Assembly: GCA_004293445.1 (NCBI GenBank) | Contig: RDYP01000007.1 | Coordinates: forward strand, 1-64,000 | DNA from: Verrucomicrobiota bacterium | Lineage (GTDB): Bacteria; Verrucomicrobiota; Verrucomicrobiia; Verrucomicrobiales; Akkermansiaceae | Direction of reading: 5' to 3' | Length of the DNA: 64,000 nucleotides | Part shown: positions 29,702 through 39,151 of the stretch, in pieces | Position numbering within the stretch: position 1 is the stretch's first letter | How the letters are laid out: each line of letters begins with the position of its first letter | Notes under the pieces: model-generated | What the model was told of the DNA's origin: nothing | The model's input: only the letters and a program-made list of their open reading frames with translations | The model's database searches: none | Made by a program: the position numbers and the translations under genes

Positions 29702-31342
29702 ATGATCGAACACCTCCGCAAATACACCGGCCTGATCATCTTCGTGGTCGCCCTCCTCTTCGTCGGCCTCGCCTTCTTCGGCGATACCGCCAGCATGGGC
29801 GGCCGCAACTCGAACGACCCGCCAGCACTGGCCGTCGACGGCAAAAGCTACAGCTACAGCGAAGTCCAAAAGGGCGGCAAATCCGCACGCCAACTCGCCG
29901 AAGGCCTCCGCCTCTTCGAACTGCTGATGGCCACCGACAGCTTCACCATGGGCCCTGACGCGCAGGCCGACCAACGCTTCTTCGTCAATCGCCTGCTCCT
30001 TCAGCAAGCCCGCGAAGAATTCGGCGTCCACCCCTCCGATGAGGAAGTCTCCGCCTCCCTCAAAACCATCACCGCCTTCCAAACCCCAGAAGGAGCCTTC
30101 GATCAGCAGCGCTACAACGACATCGCCACCAAGTTCATCGGTAGCCTCGGTATGGACGAACAGGACATGATCGAAATCCTCCGCGACAACCTCGCCACCC
30201 GCAAACTCGCCGAGATCATCGGCGGAGGCCTCGCCGCCGACCGGAAGTTCGCCGCCGAACAGGTCGCCAGCAACGACCAACAAGTCAGCCTCCAGATCGC
30301 CCGCGTTCCGCTCTCGAAATTCCAGGAGTCGGTCAAACCGACCGATGAGGAACTGAACACCGCTTGGGAAACCACCAAGGAAAAATATCAGACCGAACGC
30401 CGCATCAAGGTCAGCTACTTCATCGCCAAGCCGAACTATCCGGAACTCAAGCTCGACGCGCCAAAACTCCCCGACGCGGTCACCGAAGAAGCCAAGAAGG
30501 CCGCCGAAAAAGAAGCCGCTGACAAGAAAGCCGCCGCCGAAGCCGCCCACGCCGAAACCAAACGCGGCGTGGATAACGAACTCGCCGACGTGGTCGATTC
30601 CTTCCTCCAAGACCTCGAAGCAAGCGACGGCAAAGACCTCGAAAAACTCGCCGAGGAAAACCAATGGGAACTCGTCACCACCGACTTCTTTCCCCGCTCA
30701 GCCACCCCACCTGCCCTCGCGGTCAACCTCCGCTCCGCCAGAAACCCACGCCCCGTCGCCGACCTCCTCTTCCAACTCAGCCTCGGCAAGGAGAGCATGA
30801 CCCGCTTCACCGATGCCCTGCCCATCGCCGACGGCGCCTTCCTGATCGCCCGCCTCGACGCAGAGGAAGCCGTCCGCGACAAAAACTTCGACGAAGCCAA
30901 GGAGGAAGTCCGCAGCGACTTCATCGCCAAGGCCGCCGCCGAAGCCCTCAAAAAGGACGCCGACGACAAAGCCGCGAAAATCCGCGAAGGACTCGCCGCC
31001 GGTAAGGCCTTCGTCGACCTCGCCAAAGAGCAAGGCCTCGAGCCCAAGGCCCTCGGCCCCTTCAAGTCGAGCGACAAACTCGATGGCGAAGCCGATACCG
31101 CCAGCCTGTTCCAGACCGCTTCGCTCATCGATCCCGGTAGCCTCGCCGACCCCGTCGTCCAGGCCGATGGCTCGCTCTTCGTCTTCGTCGAGAAACGGGA
31201 AATCGTGAAAGACCCCGCCCGCGAGAGCCGCATCGAAAGCTCCCTCCAAGGCATCCGCGCCAACCACGAACGGCTCGTGTTCTCGGCTTGGATGACCAGC
31301 CGACTCGATGCCACCAAGGTCGAGGAAATCCTTCCGCGCTGA
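29702..31342 (+). CDS. PpiD/SurA-like periplasmic chaperone anchored in the membrane
   Basis: This 546-residue protein has one N-terminal membrane helix (about 9-27), then a SurA_N-type chaperone region (ALAVDGKSYSYSEVQ, then a 250-residue helical section). An Ala/Lys/Glu-rich coiled-coil insert lies around residues 260-290, followed by a C-terminal parvulin-like segment (FIARLDAEEAV and SLFVFVEKREIVKD). It resembles PpiD in layout, but a catalytic PPIase site is not clear, so a holdase role for envelope proteins is more likely. ATG 29702 begins MIEHLRKYTGLIIF. It overlaps nothing and is divergent from rsmA. Confidence 0.8.
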   Translation: MIEHLRKYTGLIIFVVALLFVGLAFFGDTASMGGRNSNDPPALAVDGKSYSYSEVQKGGKSARQLAEGLRLFELLMATDSFTMGPDAQADQRFFVNRLLLQQAREEFGVHPSDEEVSASLKTITAFQTPEGAFDQQRYNDIATKFIGSLGMDEQDMIEILRDNLATRKLAEIIGGGLAADRKFAAEQVASNDQQVSLQIARVPLSKFQESVKPTDEELNTAWETTKEKYQTERRIKVSYFIAKPNYPELKLDAPKLPDAVTEEAKKAAEKEAADKKAAAEAAHAETKRGVDNELADVVDSFLQDLEASDGKDLEKLAEENQWELVTTDFFPRSATPPALAVNLRSARNPRPVADLLFQLSLGKESMTRFTDALPIADGAFLIARLDAEEAVRDKNFDEAKEEVRSDFIAKAAAEALKKDADDKAAKIREGLAAGKAFVDLAKEQGLEPKALGPFKSSDKLDGEADTASLFQTASLIDPGSLADPVVQADGSLFVFVEKREIVKDPARESRIESSLQGIRANHERLVFSAWMTSRLDATKVEEILPR

Positions 31343-31353
31343 AGCCCGGCCCC

Positions 31354-31695
31354 GTGCACGATTCCCCACGCGACGCTCTCTTCGACGAAGCCAACGGCGC
31401 TCTCGCCCTCGGTGAACTCGAGGAAGCGGTCGCACTCTACCGCCGCTGCGTCGATCTCGACCCAGCCTTCTTCGACGGCTGGCACGCCCTCGGCATGTGC
31501 CTCTTGAAAGTCGGAGAAATCAAGGAAGCCATCGGCTGCGGCCTCCAAGCTACCACTCTCCGGCCCAACGATCTCCTCGCCTGGACCGCTCTGTCGCAGA
31601 TGTATGTCCGCGACGGCCAGATCGCCGAGGCCGAGTCCGCCAAAGCCAACGCCCGCATCCTGTCCCTCGGCGGAAAGGTCGTCCGCGACGCCTGA
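31354..31695 (+). CDS. Small tetratricopeptide-repeat protein
   Basis: This 113-residue cytoplasmic protein is made of about three TPR units (ALGELEEAVALYRRCVDLDPAF, ALGMCLLKVGEIKEAIGCG, ALSQMYVRDGQIAEAES). Its GTG start lies 12 bp after the PpiD-like stop, so the two are probably co-transcribed. TPRs mediate protein contacts; the partner is not known. Confidence 0.8.
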   Translation: MHDSPRDALFDEANGALALGELEEAVALYRRCVDLDPAFFDGWHALGMCLLKVGEIKEAIGCGLQATTLRPNDLLAWTALSQMYVRDGQIAEAESAKANARILSLGGKVVRDA

Positions 31696-31761
31696 TCCTC
31701 GCCCTCGCCGGGATCGCCACTCGGCGTTCGCATCCCGCGCGATCCATGCCATGGTCGCGCC

Positions 31762-32481
31762 ATGCAAAACGACACGGACCTCCGCTTCCGCCGCTCTCAC
31801 GAACGCGGCCGCGCCCACCACGGCTGGCTCGATAGCCGCTTCAGCTTTTCTTTCGCTGATTACTACGACCCCTCCCACATGGGCTTCCGCTCGCTGAGAG
31901 TCATCAACGACGACCACATCGCCCCCCGCGGCGGCTTTCCGACCCACCCCCACCGGGACATGGAGATTTTCTCCTACGTCCTCGAAGGACAACTCGCCCA
32001 CCAGGATAGCATGGGCAACGCCCGCGTCCTCACCCCCGGCCAGATTCAACTCATGAGCGCCGGGTCAGGCATCACCCACTCCGAGTTCAATCCCTCCGGC
32101 GACCAGACCACCCACATGCTCCAAATCTGGATCACCCCGCGCCACCGCGGCCTCCAGCCCCGCTACACCGAATGGACCCCCACCCCGGAACAGGAACGGG
32201 AACCCAAGGTGCTCGTCATCTCACACGATGGCCGGAACCACTCCGCGACCATCGCCCAAAACGCCGATATCTATCGAATCAAACTCCAAGCCGGCGAAAG
32301 CAGCAGCCACTTCCTCGCCCCCGGTCGCGGGCTCTGGCTCCACCTGATCCGTGGCAATGCCATCTTGAATGGTGAATCAATGTCCCCCGGCGATGCCGCT
32401 TCCAGCGAACAAGGCGGCGAGTTCACCCTCCGGGCCGAAGACGAGGACATCGAAGCCCTGCTTTTCGACCTCGGGGCCTGA
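31762..32481 (+). CDS. Pirin-family bicupin protein
   Basis: This 239-residue protein is a pirin/YhhW type. The N-terminal cupin carries the metal ligands in FPTHPHRDMEIFSYVLEG and LAHQDS, with SAGSGITHSE completing the site. A second, C-terminal cupin follows without obvious metal ligands. YhhW and human pirin have quercetinase activity in vitro, but the cellular substrate is not established. It is a single gene with 66 bp before it, and it converges with the XylR-type gene. Confidence 0.92.
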   Translation: MQNDTDLRFRRSHERGRAHHGWLDSRFSFSFADYYDPSHMGFRSLRVINDDHIAPRGGFPTHPHRDMEIFSYVLEGQLAHQDSMGNARVLTPGQIQLMSAGSGITHSEFNPSGDQTTHMLQIWITPRHRGLQPRYTEWTPTPEQEREPKVLVISHDGRNHSATIAQNADIYRIKLQAGESSSHFLAPGRGLWLHLIRGNAILNGESMSPGDAASSEQGGEFTLRAEDEDIEALLFDLGA

Positions 32482-32499
32482 GCCCGCCGACACGCAGCC

Positions 32500-33669
32500 T
32501 CAGAATCTCCGTGCCCGGAACTGCGCTCGATAGTCCCGAGGCGTCATCCCGGTATCTGCTTGGAAAATCCGCCCCATGTAATTGTAGGAGGCAAACCCAC
32601 ACTTCTCCGCGATCGAGGTGATCGGATCGTTGGTCGCCGAAAGCAGCAGCCTCGCTTCATTCACCCGGATTTGACGGATGCGATCGATCACCGACATCCC
32701 AAAAGTCTGGCGGAACTTTCGCTCCAGCGACCGCCGCGACATCGGCACCGCCCGCAGAATGTCCGGCATGTCGATCGGCTCCCGGAACTTCGCTTGGACA
32801 TACCGCATCACCGATGCCATCTGCGCGTCATCCACCGCTAGGGCGTCGGACGAAGCCTTCGCCACCACCCCACCCGCGCTGATCTCCCAGTGATCCCGCT
32901 CCAGCAGGCGACCCGCCATCCGCGAATCCAACAAAGCCGCGGCGATCAATCCGATCTGCTCCGATGCCATTCTCACCCCGGACTGCGGAGGATGCGACGC
33001 CTCGCTCTGCAACTCATCGTAATCCGCACCCAAAACCGCCACGTCGTGGGGCACCGCGATCCCCTCCGCAAGGCAGGCATCAATCACCAAACGCCCGATC
33101 CTCGGCCCCCAACACAGCACCCCGGATGGCTTCGGCAGCGTCCGCAACCAAGCCGCCATCCCCTCGCCACCCCCGGAATCGCAACAGGCCCCGCATTCCA
33201 AGCCACGAGCGCGCAAGGCAGCCACGAAGGCCTCATACTGACTCTTGATATACGACTGACCCAAATTCCCGACATAGGCGAAATGCCGCAAACCCCGCAC
33301 CGTGAAATGATCGACCGCCATCCGGCATACCGCATCCGCATTGGTCGTCACCCGCGGATGATCCACCCCGGGAATCTTGATCGACGACACATTCACCACC
33401 GGCACGCCCAGCGCCTCCAGTTGCTGGGCGAAAGACCGCGTCGCCACCCGGGCAATCACTCCATCCCCACGCCAGCCCGACGGGATCACCGGCTCATCGC
33501 TCGGCCCCGTGGGTTCGATCTGGATGTGCCAAGGACCATGCTCCTTGGCGTAGGATAGAATGCCCGCCACAACCCGCCGCCCCCAGGAAGTGGCGGTCTC
33601 GACAAAGATCGACACGGTGGGGATGGGCGATCCCCCGCCTGCAGCCGTCGACCTTGTCCTTGTTCCCAC
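32500..33669 (-). CDS. XylR-type AraC-family regulator with LacI-like sensor domain
   Basis: This 389-residue transcription regulator has an N-terminal periplasmic-binding-protein fold of the LacI/XylR type (SIFVETATSWGRRVVAGILSYA at the start, VAVLGADYDE near 250). Two AraC helix-turn-helix motifs end the protein (DILRAVPMSRRSLERKF, then ITSIAEKCGFASYNYMGRIF). Such proteins sense sugars and switch on carbohydrate genes; many occur in this phylum. No sugar operon adjoins it. The start is a GTG at 33669, with a GTG at 33615 also possible. Confidence 0.88.
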   Translation of the reverse strand: MGTRTRSTAAGGGSPIPTVSIFVETATSWGRRVVAGILSYAKEHGPWHIQIEPTGPSDEPVIPSGWRGDGVIARVATRSFAQQLEALGVPVVNVSSIKIPGVDHPRVTTNADAVCRMAVDHFTVRGLRHFAYVGNLGQSYIKSQYEAFVAALRARGLECGACCDSGGGEGMAAWLRTLPKPSGVLCWGPRIGRLVIDACLAEGIAVPHDVAVLGADYDELQSEASHPPQSGVRMASEQIGLIAAALLDSRMAGRLLERDHWEISAGGVVAKASSDALAVDDAQMASVMRYVQAKFREPIDMPDILRAVPMSRRSLERKFRQTFGMSVIDRIRQIRVNEARLLLSATNDPITSIAEKCGFASYNYMGRIFQADTGMTPRDYRAQFRARRF

Positions 33670-33792
33670 GGAACGGAAATTCCAACCGGGATCTAAAAGT
33701 CACATTCGGCGCCGATAAAAACCCACCCCTGCAGCCACCCGACCCCACGCTTCCGTTCGTGACAGCCGCCACCCGGTGACGAACATGGAGAC

Positions 33793-34821
33793 ATGAATTT
33801 CCTGACCGTTTCCGCCCTCAAGGAAAAAGCCGGCGATGAACCCCTCCAAGCCGCGGTCGACTGCGAACTGCAATCGCGCAGCCAACGCCAAACCAAAGGC
33901 GGCAAACCTTACATCCTCCTCTCCCTCGCCGACGCCACCGGCCATTTCACGCTCAACGTCTGGTCCGATAGCCCGATCTTCGACGCCGCGAAAAACCTCG
34001 CCGACACCAGCGTGCTCCGCATCGACGCCGAGTGGACGCAAACCGCTTACGGCCTCAATGCGAGCCGGATCGACCTCACACGACTCGATGACGATGCCCG
34101 CGAGGCCTTCTATGCCGGCGACCCCGACACCGCTGCCAAACAACGGCACGACTGGGACTGCATCACGACCCACTGCGCCGGCCTCCGCGATCCACGCCTG
34201 CACGCCCTCGCCAACCACTTCATCGCCGAACTGGGCGGCAAATTCCGCCGAGCCGCCGCCGCTCGCAAGAACCACCACGCCCGCCGCGGCGGCCTCGTCG
34301 AACACGTTGCCCAGATGATGCGCAGCGCCGACCTCATCTGCCAGGCCTACCCCCATCTCAACCGCGACCTCATCATCGCCGGCATCCTCTTCCACGACTG
34401 CGGCAAGCTCTGGGAAAACCAGTACGGCGAAAAGGGCTTCAGCCAAGCCTACTCCCTCCACGGCGAAATGCTCGGCCACATCCCGCTCGGCATCGAACTC
34501 GTCAACAAACTCTGGCGCGACGTCGCCGACAGCCCCGCCGCCGCCAAGTGGCTCAGCCTCGAACCCGCCAGCGAAAAAGTCCGCCTTCACCTCCTCCACC
34601 TCATCGCCAGCCACCACGGCGAACTCCAGTTCGGCTCACCCACCCTCCCCCGCACTCCGGAAGCCATCGCCCTTCACTACATCGACAACCTCGACGCCAA
34701 ACTCGAGATGATGAAGGACGCCTACCATCAGGCCAAGCAACTCGCCGATGGCATCTACGAAAAACAATTTCCCCTCCCCGCCAACCTCGTCGACCCCCTC
34801 CCCAGCTTCGAACTTCCCTGA
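33793..34821 (+). CDS. YhaM-like 3'-5' exonuclease (OB fold plus HD domain)
   Basis: This 342-residue protein has an N-terminal OB-fold nucleic-acid-binding domain (about 15-95, ILLSLADATGHFTLNVWSDS). An HD-type phosphohydrolase domain (about 160-320) has GGLVEHVAQM, the metal-binding FHDCGK and HGEMLGH. This matches Bacillus YhaM, a manganese-dependent 3'-5' exonuclease acting on RNA and DNA. It is divergent from the XylR-type gene across 123 bp. It precedes recO and could share a transcript with it. Confidence 0.87.
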   Translation: MNFLTVSALKEKAGDEPLQAAVDCELQSRSQRQTKGGKPYILLSLADATGHFTLNVWSDSPIFDAAKNLADTSVLRIDAEWTQTAYGLNASRIDLTRLDDDAREAFYAGDPDTAAKQRHDWDCITTHCAGLRDPRLHALANHFIAELGGKFRRAAAARKNHHARRGGLVEHVAQMMRSADLICQAYPHLNRDLIIAGILFHDCGKLWENQYGEKGFSQAYSLHGEMLGHIPLGIELVNKLWRDVADSPAAAKWLSLEPASEKVRLHLLHLIASHHGELQFGSPTLPRTPEAIALHYIDNLDAKLEMMKDAYHQAKQLADGIYEKQFPLPANLVDPLPSFELP

Positions 34822-34892
34822 AATCCCGCAAAGTCAGGCGAATCCGCCGCCTTTGAAACGACCACCCCGCCACCGGGGTATCCTCCCCAGCA

Positions 34893-35471
34893 ATGGAACA
34901 CTGCCACGGCACCCTGATCCGCCTCACCAAGCTGACCGACACCAGCTGGATCGTCCATTGGTTCACCCTCGAGCACGGCCTCATCAAGACCGTCGCCAAA
35001 GGAGCCCGCAACCCGAAGAGCCCCTTCGCCGGCAAGCTCGACCTCTTCTTCGACGCCGAGATCGCCTGGTCGCCCGCACGCAGCGGCGACCTCCACGGAC
35101 TCCGCGAAGTCGCCGTCACCGATACCCGCGAATCCATCCGCGGCGACTACCACTCGATGCTCCTCGCCGGCTACTGGTGCCGCCTTCTGGAACTGACGGT
35201 CGAACGCGACCACCCCGAACCCGAGCTCGGCCGACTCCTCCGCCGCGCTCTGGATCACGTCGCAACCCGCGGTGCCTCGATTCGCGCCCTCCAGCACTTC
35301 GAACAAGAACTGGCCACCAACCTCGGCATCGCCCGCGACCGCGATCAAGCCGCCCTCGCCCTCCGCGAAGCCCTCGGCGGCCTCCCGCCCCAGCGGGCGC
35401 AACTCCTCGAACGCCTCAGCTCCACCCGGGATTTCCCGATTGCAGGATCGAAGCCTCACGACTTATCTTAA
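34893..35471 (+). CDS. recO: DNA repair protein RecO (short form)
   Basis: This 192-residue protein opens with the OB fold of RecO (GTLIRLTKLTDTSWIVHWFTLEHG, KGARNPKSPFAGKLD), which loads RecA with RecR. The helical C-terminal domain follows (MLLAGYWCRLLEL). It is shorter than the usual 230-260 residues and the zinc-finger cysteines of longer RecO proteins are not seen. Seventy-one bp separate it from the YhaM-like gene. Confidence 0.87.
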   Translation: MEHCHGTLIRLTKLTDTSWIVHWFTLEHGLIKTVAKGARNPKSPFAGKLDLFFDAEIAWSPARSGDLHGLREVAVTDTRESIRGDYHSMLLAGYWCRLLELTVERDHPEPELGRLLRRALDHVATRGASIRALQHFEQELATNLGIARDRDQAALALREALGGLPPQRAQLLERLSSTRDFPIAGSKPHDLS

Positions 35472-35487
35472 CGACAAGCGAAAAGCC

Positions 35488-36375
35488 ATGGACTCTCCCA
35501 CCTCCACCCTCATCCAGATTCTCCGCGGCCGGGTCGAAGAACAAGTCGCCCTCGGCGATCTCGACGAGGCCCTCCACGCGGCCAATGCCGCCGTGCTGAA
35601 AGCCCAGCAAATCCTCAGCAGCGACCTCGGCAGCATCGACGAATTCGCCAGCTCCCTGGAAGTCCGGGCCGATGTCCTCCGCCAACTCGGCCGGCAACAG
35701 GAAGCGCTCGACGACTACAAACAGGCCATCGACCAACTCGACAACCGCCCCGACCGCTGCAACCAACTCGGTCGCCTCCACGCCGGCTACGGAGCCATCC
35801 ACGACCAACTCGGCCACCCCGAACGCGCCGCCGAACTCTGGCAGCAAGCGATCCATTACTTCGAGACTGCCGAGCCTCCCGCCCTGCGCGATATCGCCGC
35901 CCTCTCCAACAACCTCGCCTACCTCAAAAAAAGCTCCGGCGACATCGATGGCGCCGAAACCCAGTTCCTCAGAGCCCTCGAAATCCTTCACAAGGAACTC
36001 GGCCCCGATCACGAGGAAACCGCCGCCGTCTCCAATAATATCGGAGCCCTCTACCAAGCCGCCGGCTTCCACGAACAAGCCCGCGAAATGCACATGATGG
36101 CGCTCGATGCCCGCCGCAAGCTCTTCGGCGACACCCACCCCGACACCGCCCAGTCCCACAACAACCTCGCGCTCGCCCTCCTCTGCACCGGCGACAAAGT
36201 CTGGGCCCGACGCCACTTCGAAAAAGCACTCCTCGGCTTCGAAGCCCTCGGCATCGAATTCGCCGACGACCTCGAAGCCGTCGCCAACAACTACTCCGAA
36301 TTCCTGCGCGAGGAAGGCGACATCGACCAAGCGAACGAAGTCGCCGCCCGCAGCCACAGCGCCAGCATCGGCTGA
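35488..36375 (+). CDS. Tetratricopeptide-repeat protein
   Basis: This 295-residue protein has about six TPR units, including kinesin-light-chain type repeats (AALSNNLAYLKKSSGDIDGAETQ, AAVSNNIGALYQAAGFHEQA, AQSHNNLALALLCTGDKVWA). There is no signal peptide, so it is cytoplasmic. It starts 16 bp after recO, suggesting co-transcription. Its binding partner is not evident. Confidence 0.82.
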   Translation: MDSPTSTLIQILRGRVEEQVALGDLDEALHAANAAVLKAQQILSSDLGSIDEFASSLEVRADVLRQLGRQQEALDDYKQAIDQLDNRPDRCNQLGRLHAGYGAIHDQLGHPERAAELWQQAIHYFETAEPPALRDIAALSNNLAYLKKSSGDIDGAETQFLRALEILHKELGPDHEETAAVSNNIGALYQAAGFHEQAREMHMMALDARRKLFGDTHPDTAQSHNNLALALLCTGDKVWARRHFEKALLGFEALGIEFADDLEAVANNYSEFLREEGDIDQANEVAARSHSASIG

Positions 36376-36388
36376 GCCCCGGCCAAAC

Positions 36389-37177
36389 TCAGCGCCGACT
36401 GGCCGCCGCCGGGACATGCTCCCTGACCTCGATCCGCGCCCCAGCCAGCCAGCGCAGAAGAAGGTCCCGATCGCCCGTCAGCAGGCCATGCACGCGGTAG
36501 TTCGACCGCTGCAAGACCTCCGCCTGCTCCCGACCCTCGTCGACCACGCACCACGGCTCCGAGCCGGATGAGTGGATGAAGCGAAATCCCTCCGGCCCCG
36601 TGATCGCGAAAGCCACATGGTGGTCCAGCCCGACGATCCGTACTCCGGGCTCCGCCGCCGCCAATTCCGCCGCGAAACGCTCATACGGCACCCCTACCCG
36701 CAAGGTCAGCGCCTCGCGCGGTAGGAAACTGCGCAGGATGTTCTGCGACGGTTGCCGCGCCAATTTGTAGCGATCCACCCGAAACCCCGCATCGCGCAGC
36801 ACCGTGGCCACAAAATAACCACACGCAATCCGCCCCTCTCCCGGCACTTCCGACGTGCCATGAAAATCCCAGCGAGTCCCCAGCCAGCAACGCATCATCT
36901 CAGGCAGCACGAGCTCGAGAAATTTTCGACTCTCCTCGATCACTTCTTCCTTCGCCGCCTCACCCCGCGCCCTCCCATGGCGCGCCGCCAGATCCACGCG
37001 CCATCGCTCACACTCCTGCTTCAAGGTTGCATAACGCTCAGGATCCGGGCGCTCTGCCGATGCTTCAGACCCCGAAGCTCCCGACCACCAAAGCCGTAAG
37101 GCTTCGACGCGGAACCACACGACCCCCACGGCCAGCGCCACGAGGATCAACAGGAGAATGGAAACACGCCGCCGCAC
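36389..37177 (-). CDS. Membrane-anchored protein with possible NlpC/P60-like cysteine-peptidase region
   Basis: This 262-residue protein begins with a hydrophobic anchor (MRRRVSILLLILVALAVGVV). The mature part has RIACGYFVATVLRDAG, a Cys-Gly-Tyr segment, and GLDHHVAFAITGPEGFRFIHSSG with His residues. The order Cys then His fits a papain-like NlpC/P60 or CHAP amidase, which would act on peptidoglycan or a peptide in the periplasm. The family is not certain. It overlaps no other real gene; the next gene upstream in the opposite direction starts at 37269. Confidence 0.6.
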   Translation of the reverse strand: MRRRVSILLLILVALAVGVVWFRVEALRLWWSGASGSEASAERPDPERYATLKQECERWRVDLAARHGRARGEAAKEEVIEESRKFLELVLPEMMRCWLGTRWDFHGTSEVPGEGRIACGYFVATVLRDAGFRVDRYKLARQPSQNILRSFLPREALTLRVGVPYERFAAELAAAEPGVRIVGLDHHVAFAITGPEGFRFIHSSGSEPWCVVDEGREQAEVLQRSNYRVHGLLTGDRDLLLRWLAGARIEVREHVPAAASRR

Positions 37178-37268
37178 TTGCTGCCCGCACTCAAGCAGGT
37201 GGAAACCAACTGGCGATGCGGTTTTTCACGGGTTGCCATCGCGCCCGAAATCCCCAGGCTCCCCGGCG

Positions 37269-38177
37269 GTGAGCGCGAAACTTTCCGACGACCAGTCCCG
37301 GGTGATGAACCTGTCCCTCGTCGTCGCCATCCTGTTGCTGGCCACCAAGATCGCCGCCGCTGCGATGACCCGCTCATCGGCCATCTACTCCGACGCCGCG
37401 GAATCCGTCACCCACGTCCTCGCCGTCGCCTTTGCCGCGTGGGCGCTGCGACTGGCCCACAAGCCCTCCGATGACACCCACCACTTCGGCCACGACAAAG
37501 TTGCCTTCGTCTCCTCGGGCTTCGAAGGCGCCATGATCAGCGCCGCCGCCCTGCTCATCGCCTACGAAGCGGCCGTCCAGGCCTTCACCGGGGGCGAGAT
37601 CGCCAGCATGGGCATCGGCATGATCCTCACCGCCGCGGCCGCCCTTGTGAACCTGATCCTCGGCTGCGCCCTCTTGCGTGTCGGAAAACGTCGCCACTCC
37701 GCCGTCCTGCGGGCCAATGGCGAACACGTCCTGGCCGATGTCTGGACCAGCGGTGGCGTCCTCGCCGCTCTCGCCCTCGTCCATTTTACCGGCTGGCGCG
37801 GATGGGACCCCGTATTCGCCATCCTCGCCGCCGCCAAACTCCTCTGGACCGGTACCCGACTCATGCGCGAAAGTCTCGGCGGACTCATGGACGCGGCCGA
37901 TCTGGCCGTGGAAAAAACCCTGCGCGCCACCCTCGATACCGAGTGCACCAAGCGCGGACTCTCCTACCACAACCTCCGCCACCGCCACTCCGGTCACACC
38001 CACTGGGTCGAGTTCCACCTTGTCTTCCCAGACGATAGCGGACTGCTCGATGCCCATGAGATCGCCACCGAACTCGAGGGCCGGGTCGCCACCACCATCG
38101 GCCGACAGGCCCGAGTCATCTCCCACCTCGAACCCCGCTCGGCCGAACACCGCGAGGAATATTGGGAACTCCGCTGA
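37269..38177 (+). CDS. Cation diffusion facilitator transporter
   Basis: This 302-residue inner-membrane metal exporter (Zn2+, Fe2+, Co2+ or similar) has six membrane helices. The SDAAESVTHV site in helix 2 and HVLADVWTSGGVL in helix 5 give the four metal ligands, and THHFGHDKV is the conserved cytoplasmic loop. The cytoplasmic C-terminal domain has HNLRHRHSGHTHWVEFHL, rich in histidine. The GTG at 37269 gives the family's usual N-terminus; an earlier in-frame start at 37158 would overlap the opposite-strand gene. Confidence 0.92.
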   Translation: MSAKLSDDQSRVMNLSLVVAILLLATKIAAAAMTRSSAIYSDAAESVTHVLAVAFAAWALRLAHKPSDDTHHFGHDKVAFVSSGFEGAMISAAALLIAYEAAVQAFTGGEIASMGIGMILTAAAALVNLILGCALLRVGKRRHSAVLRANGEHVLADVWTSGGVLAALALVHFTGWRGWDPVFAILAAAKLLWTGTRLMRESLGGLMDAADLAVEKTLRATLDTECTKRGLSYHNLRHRHSGHTHWVEFHLVFPDDSGLLDAHEIATELEGRVATTIGRQARVISHLEPRSAEHREEYWELR

Positions 38178-38189
38178 ACTCCCGGCCGC

Positions 38190-39077
38190 CTAGCGCGGTG
38201 CAGCAAACTCCAAGTGCGGCCGCAAACGGCCCAAGGTCGCCTTGCCGATCCCCGGCACCTTTCCCAAGTCCTCCAGCTTGGCGTAGGGCCGACCCTCGAT
38301 GATTCGCCCGGCCATCACCGGACCCACCCCCGGCAGCCGCATCAATTCCTCACGCGACGCAGCATTGGGATCCAAACGCTCCCCCTCGGGCAAGGCCGCA
38401 TCGCCCGTCGCCGCTGCCAATTCCGCTTCCTCCTCCCGCTGCAAACGCCGCTCGTCCGGCAACGATTTCCAATCCGTTCGCGCCCAAATCCCCTTCCCCA
38501 GCCGGGCCGCCTGAAACTCGAGATCCAGCATCCGCGCCTGCGATTCCTTCCGGGAAATCCCATCCACCGTCTCCCGGAACATCCCGGTTCCCCGCGCCAA
38601 GCCCAACTTCACCAACCGAGAAGCCAGGTCCTCACCGTCCGCGGTGGTGACAAAGGCATACACCCGACGATGCCGCCCGTCGCCCCGCGCATCGGCAAAA
38701 CTGGTGTGCACGGTGAAAGGCCGCGCCAAAACCCGCGCGGTCTCCTCCGCCGCAGCCTTGCCGAAAGCCTTGGCCGCGGCGATCGATTCCGCCGATTCCC
38801 CGGGCCGCCCCGAAATTCCGAAATAGCGCCGCTGCTCCCGCAAACGCCGGGCATCGGTCTCGTCGTTCACATGCCACTCAATGCAGTCCGCCCCATACAA
38901 GCGCAGCGTCATCGCTTCGCCATCGGGCCCCACGATCCCGAAACTATCGCCATCCGCCCAGTCCGATGCGACGAACTTGCAGGACGAAAGGGTCGTAATC
39001 GGCTGCGGCGCGCCAGACACCACACCCAGCAACATCAACAAAATCAGCGGCCAGCATCTCTTCACGCCGCCCACCAT
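38190..39077 (-). CDS. Thermonuclease-like (SNase) domain protein with C-terminal helix-hairpin-helix
   Basis: This 295-residue exported protein (signal MVGGVKRCWPLILLMLLGVVSGA) has a staphylococcal-nuclease-like domain. DGDSFGIVG, LRLYGADCIEW and RVYAFVTT contain the usual Asp, Arg and Glu residues. Its C-terminus is a ComEA-type helix-hairpin-helix (DPNAASREELMRLPGVGPVMAGRIIEG and KVPGIGKATL). The pairing suggests an extracellular or periplasmic nuclease that binds DNA, for example for uptake or degradation. It converges with the CDF gene, 12 bp apart. Confidence 0.85.
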   Translation of the reverse strand: MVGGVKRCWPLILLMLLGVVSGAPQPITTLSSCKFVASDWADGDSFGIVGPDGEAMTLRLYGADCIEWHVNDETDARRLREQRRYFGISGRPGESAESIAAAKAFGKAAAEETARVLARPFTVHTSFADARGDGRHRRVYAFVTTADGEDLASRLVKLGLARGTGMFRETVDGISRKESQARMLDLEFQAARLGKGIWARTDWKSLPDERRLQREEEAELAAATGDAALPEGERLDPNAASREELMRLPGVGPVMAGRIIEGRPYAKLEDLGKVPGIGKATLGRLRPHLEFAAPR

Positions 39078-39151
39078 GCAGCATTCCACCCCGCTTGCAA
39101 CGGTCGGCCGCACGCCCACGAAAGGAAGCACGCCTGAAGCCTCCGCTCTCC

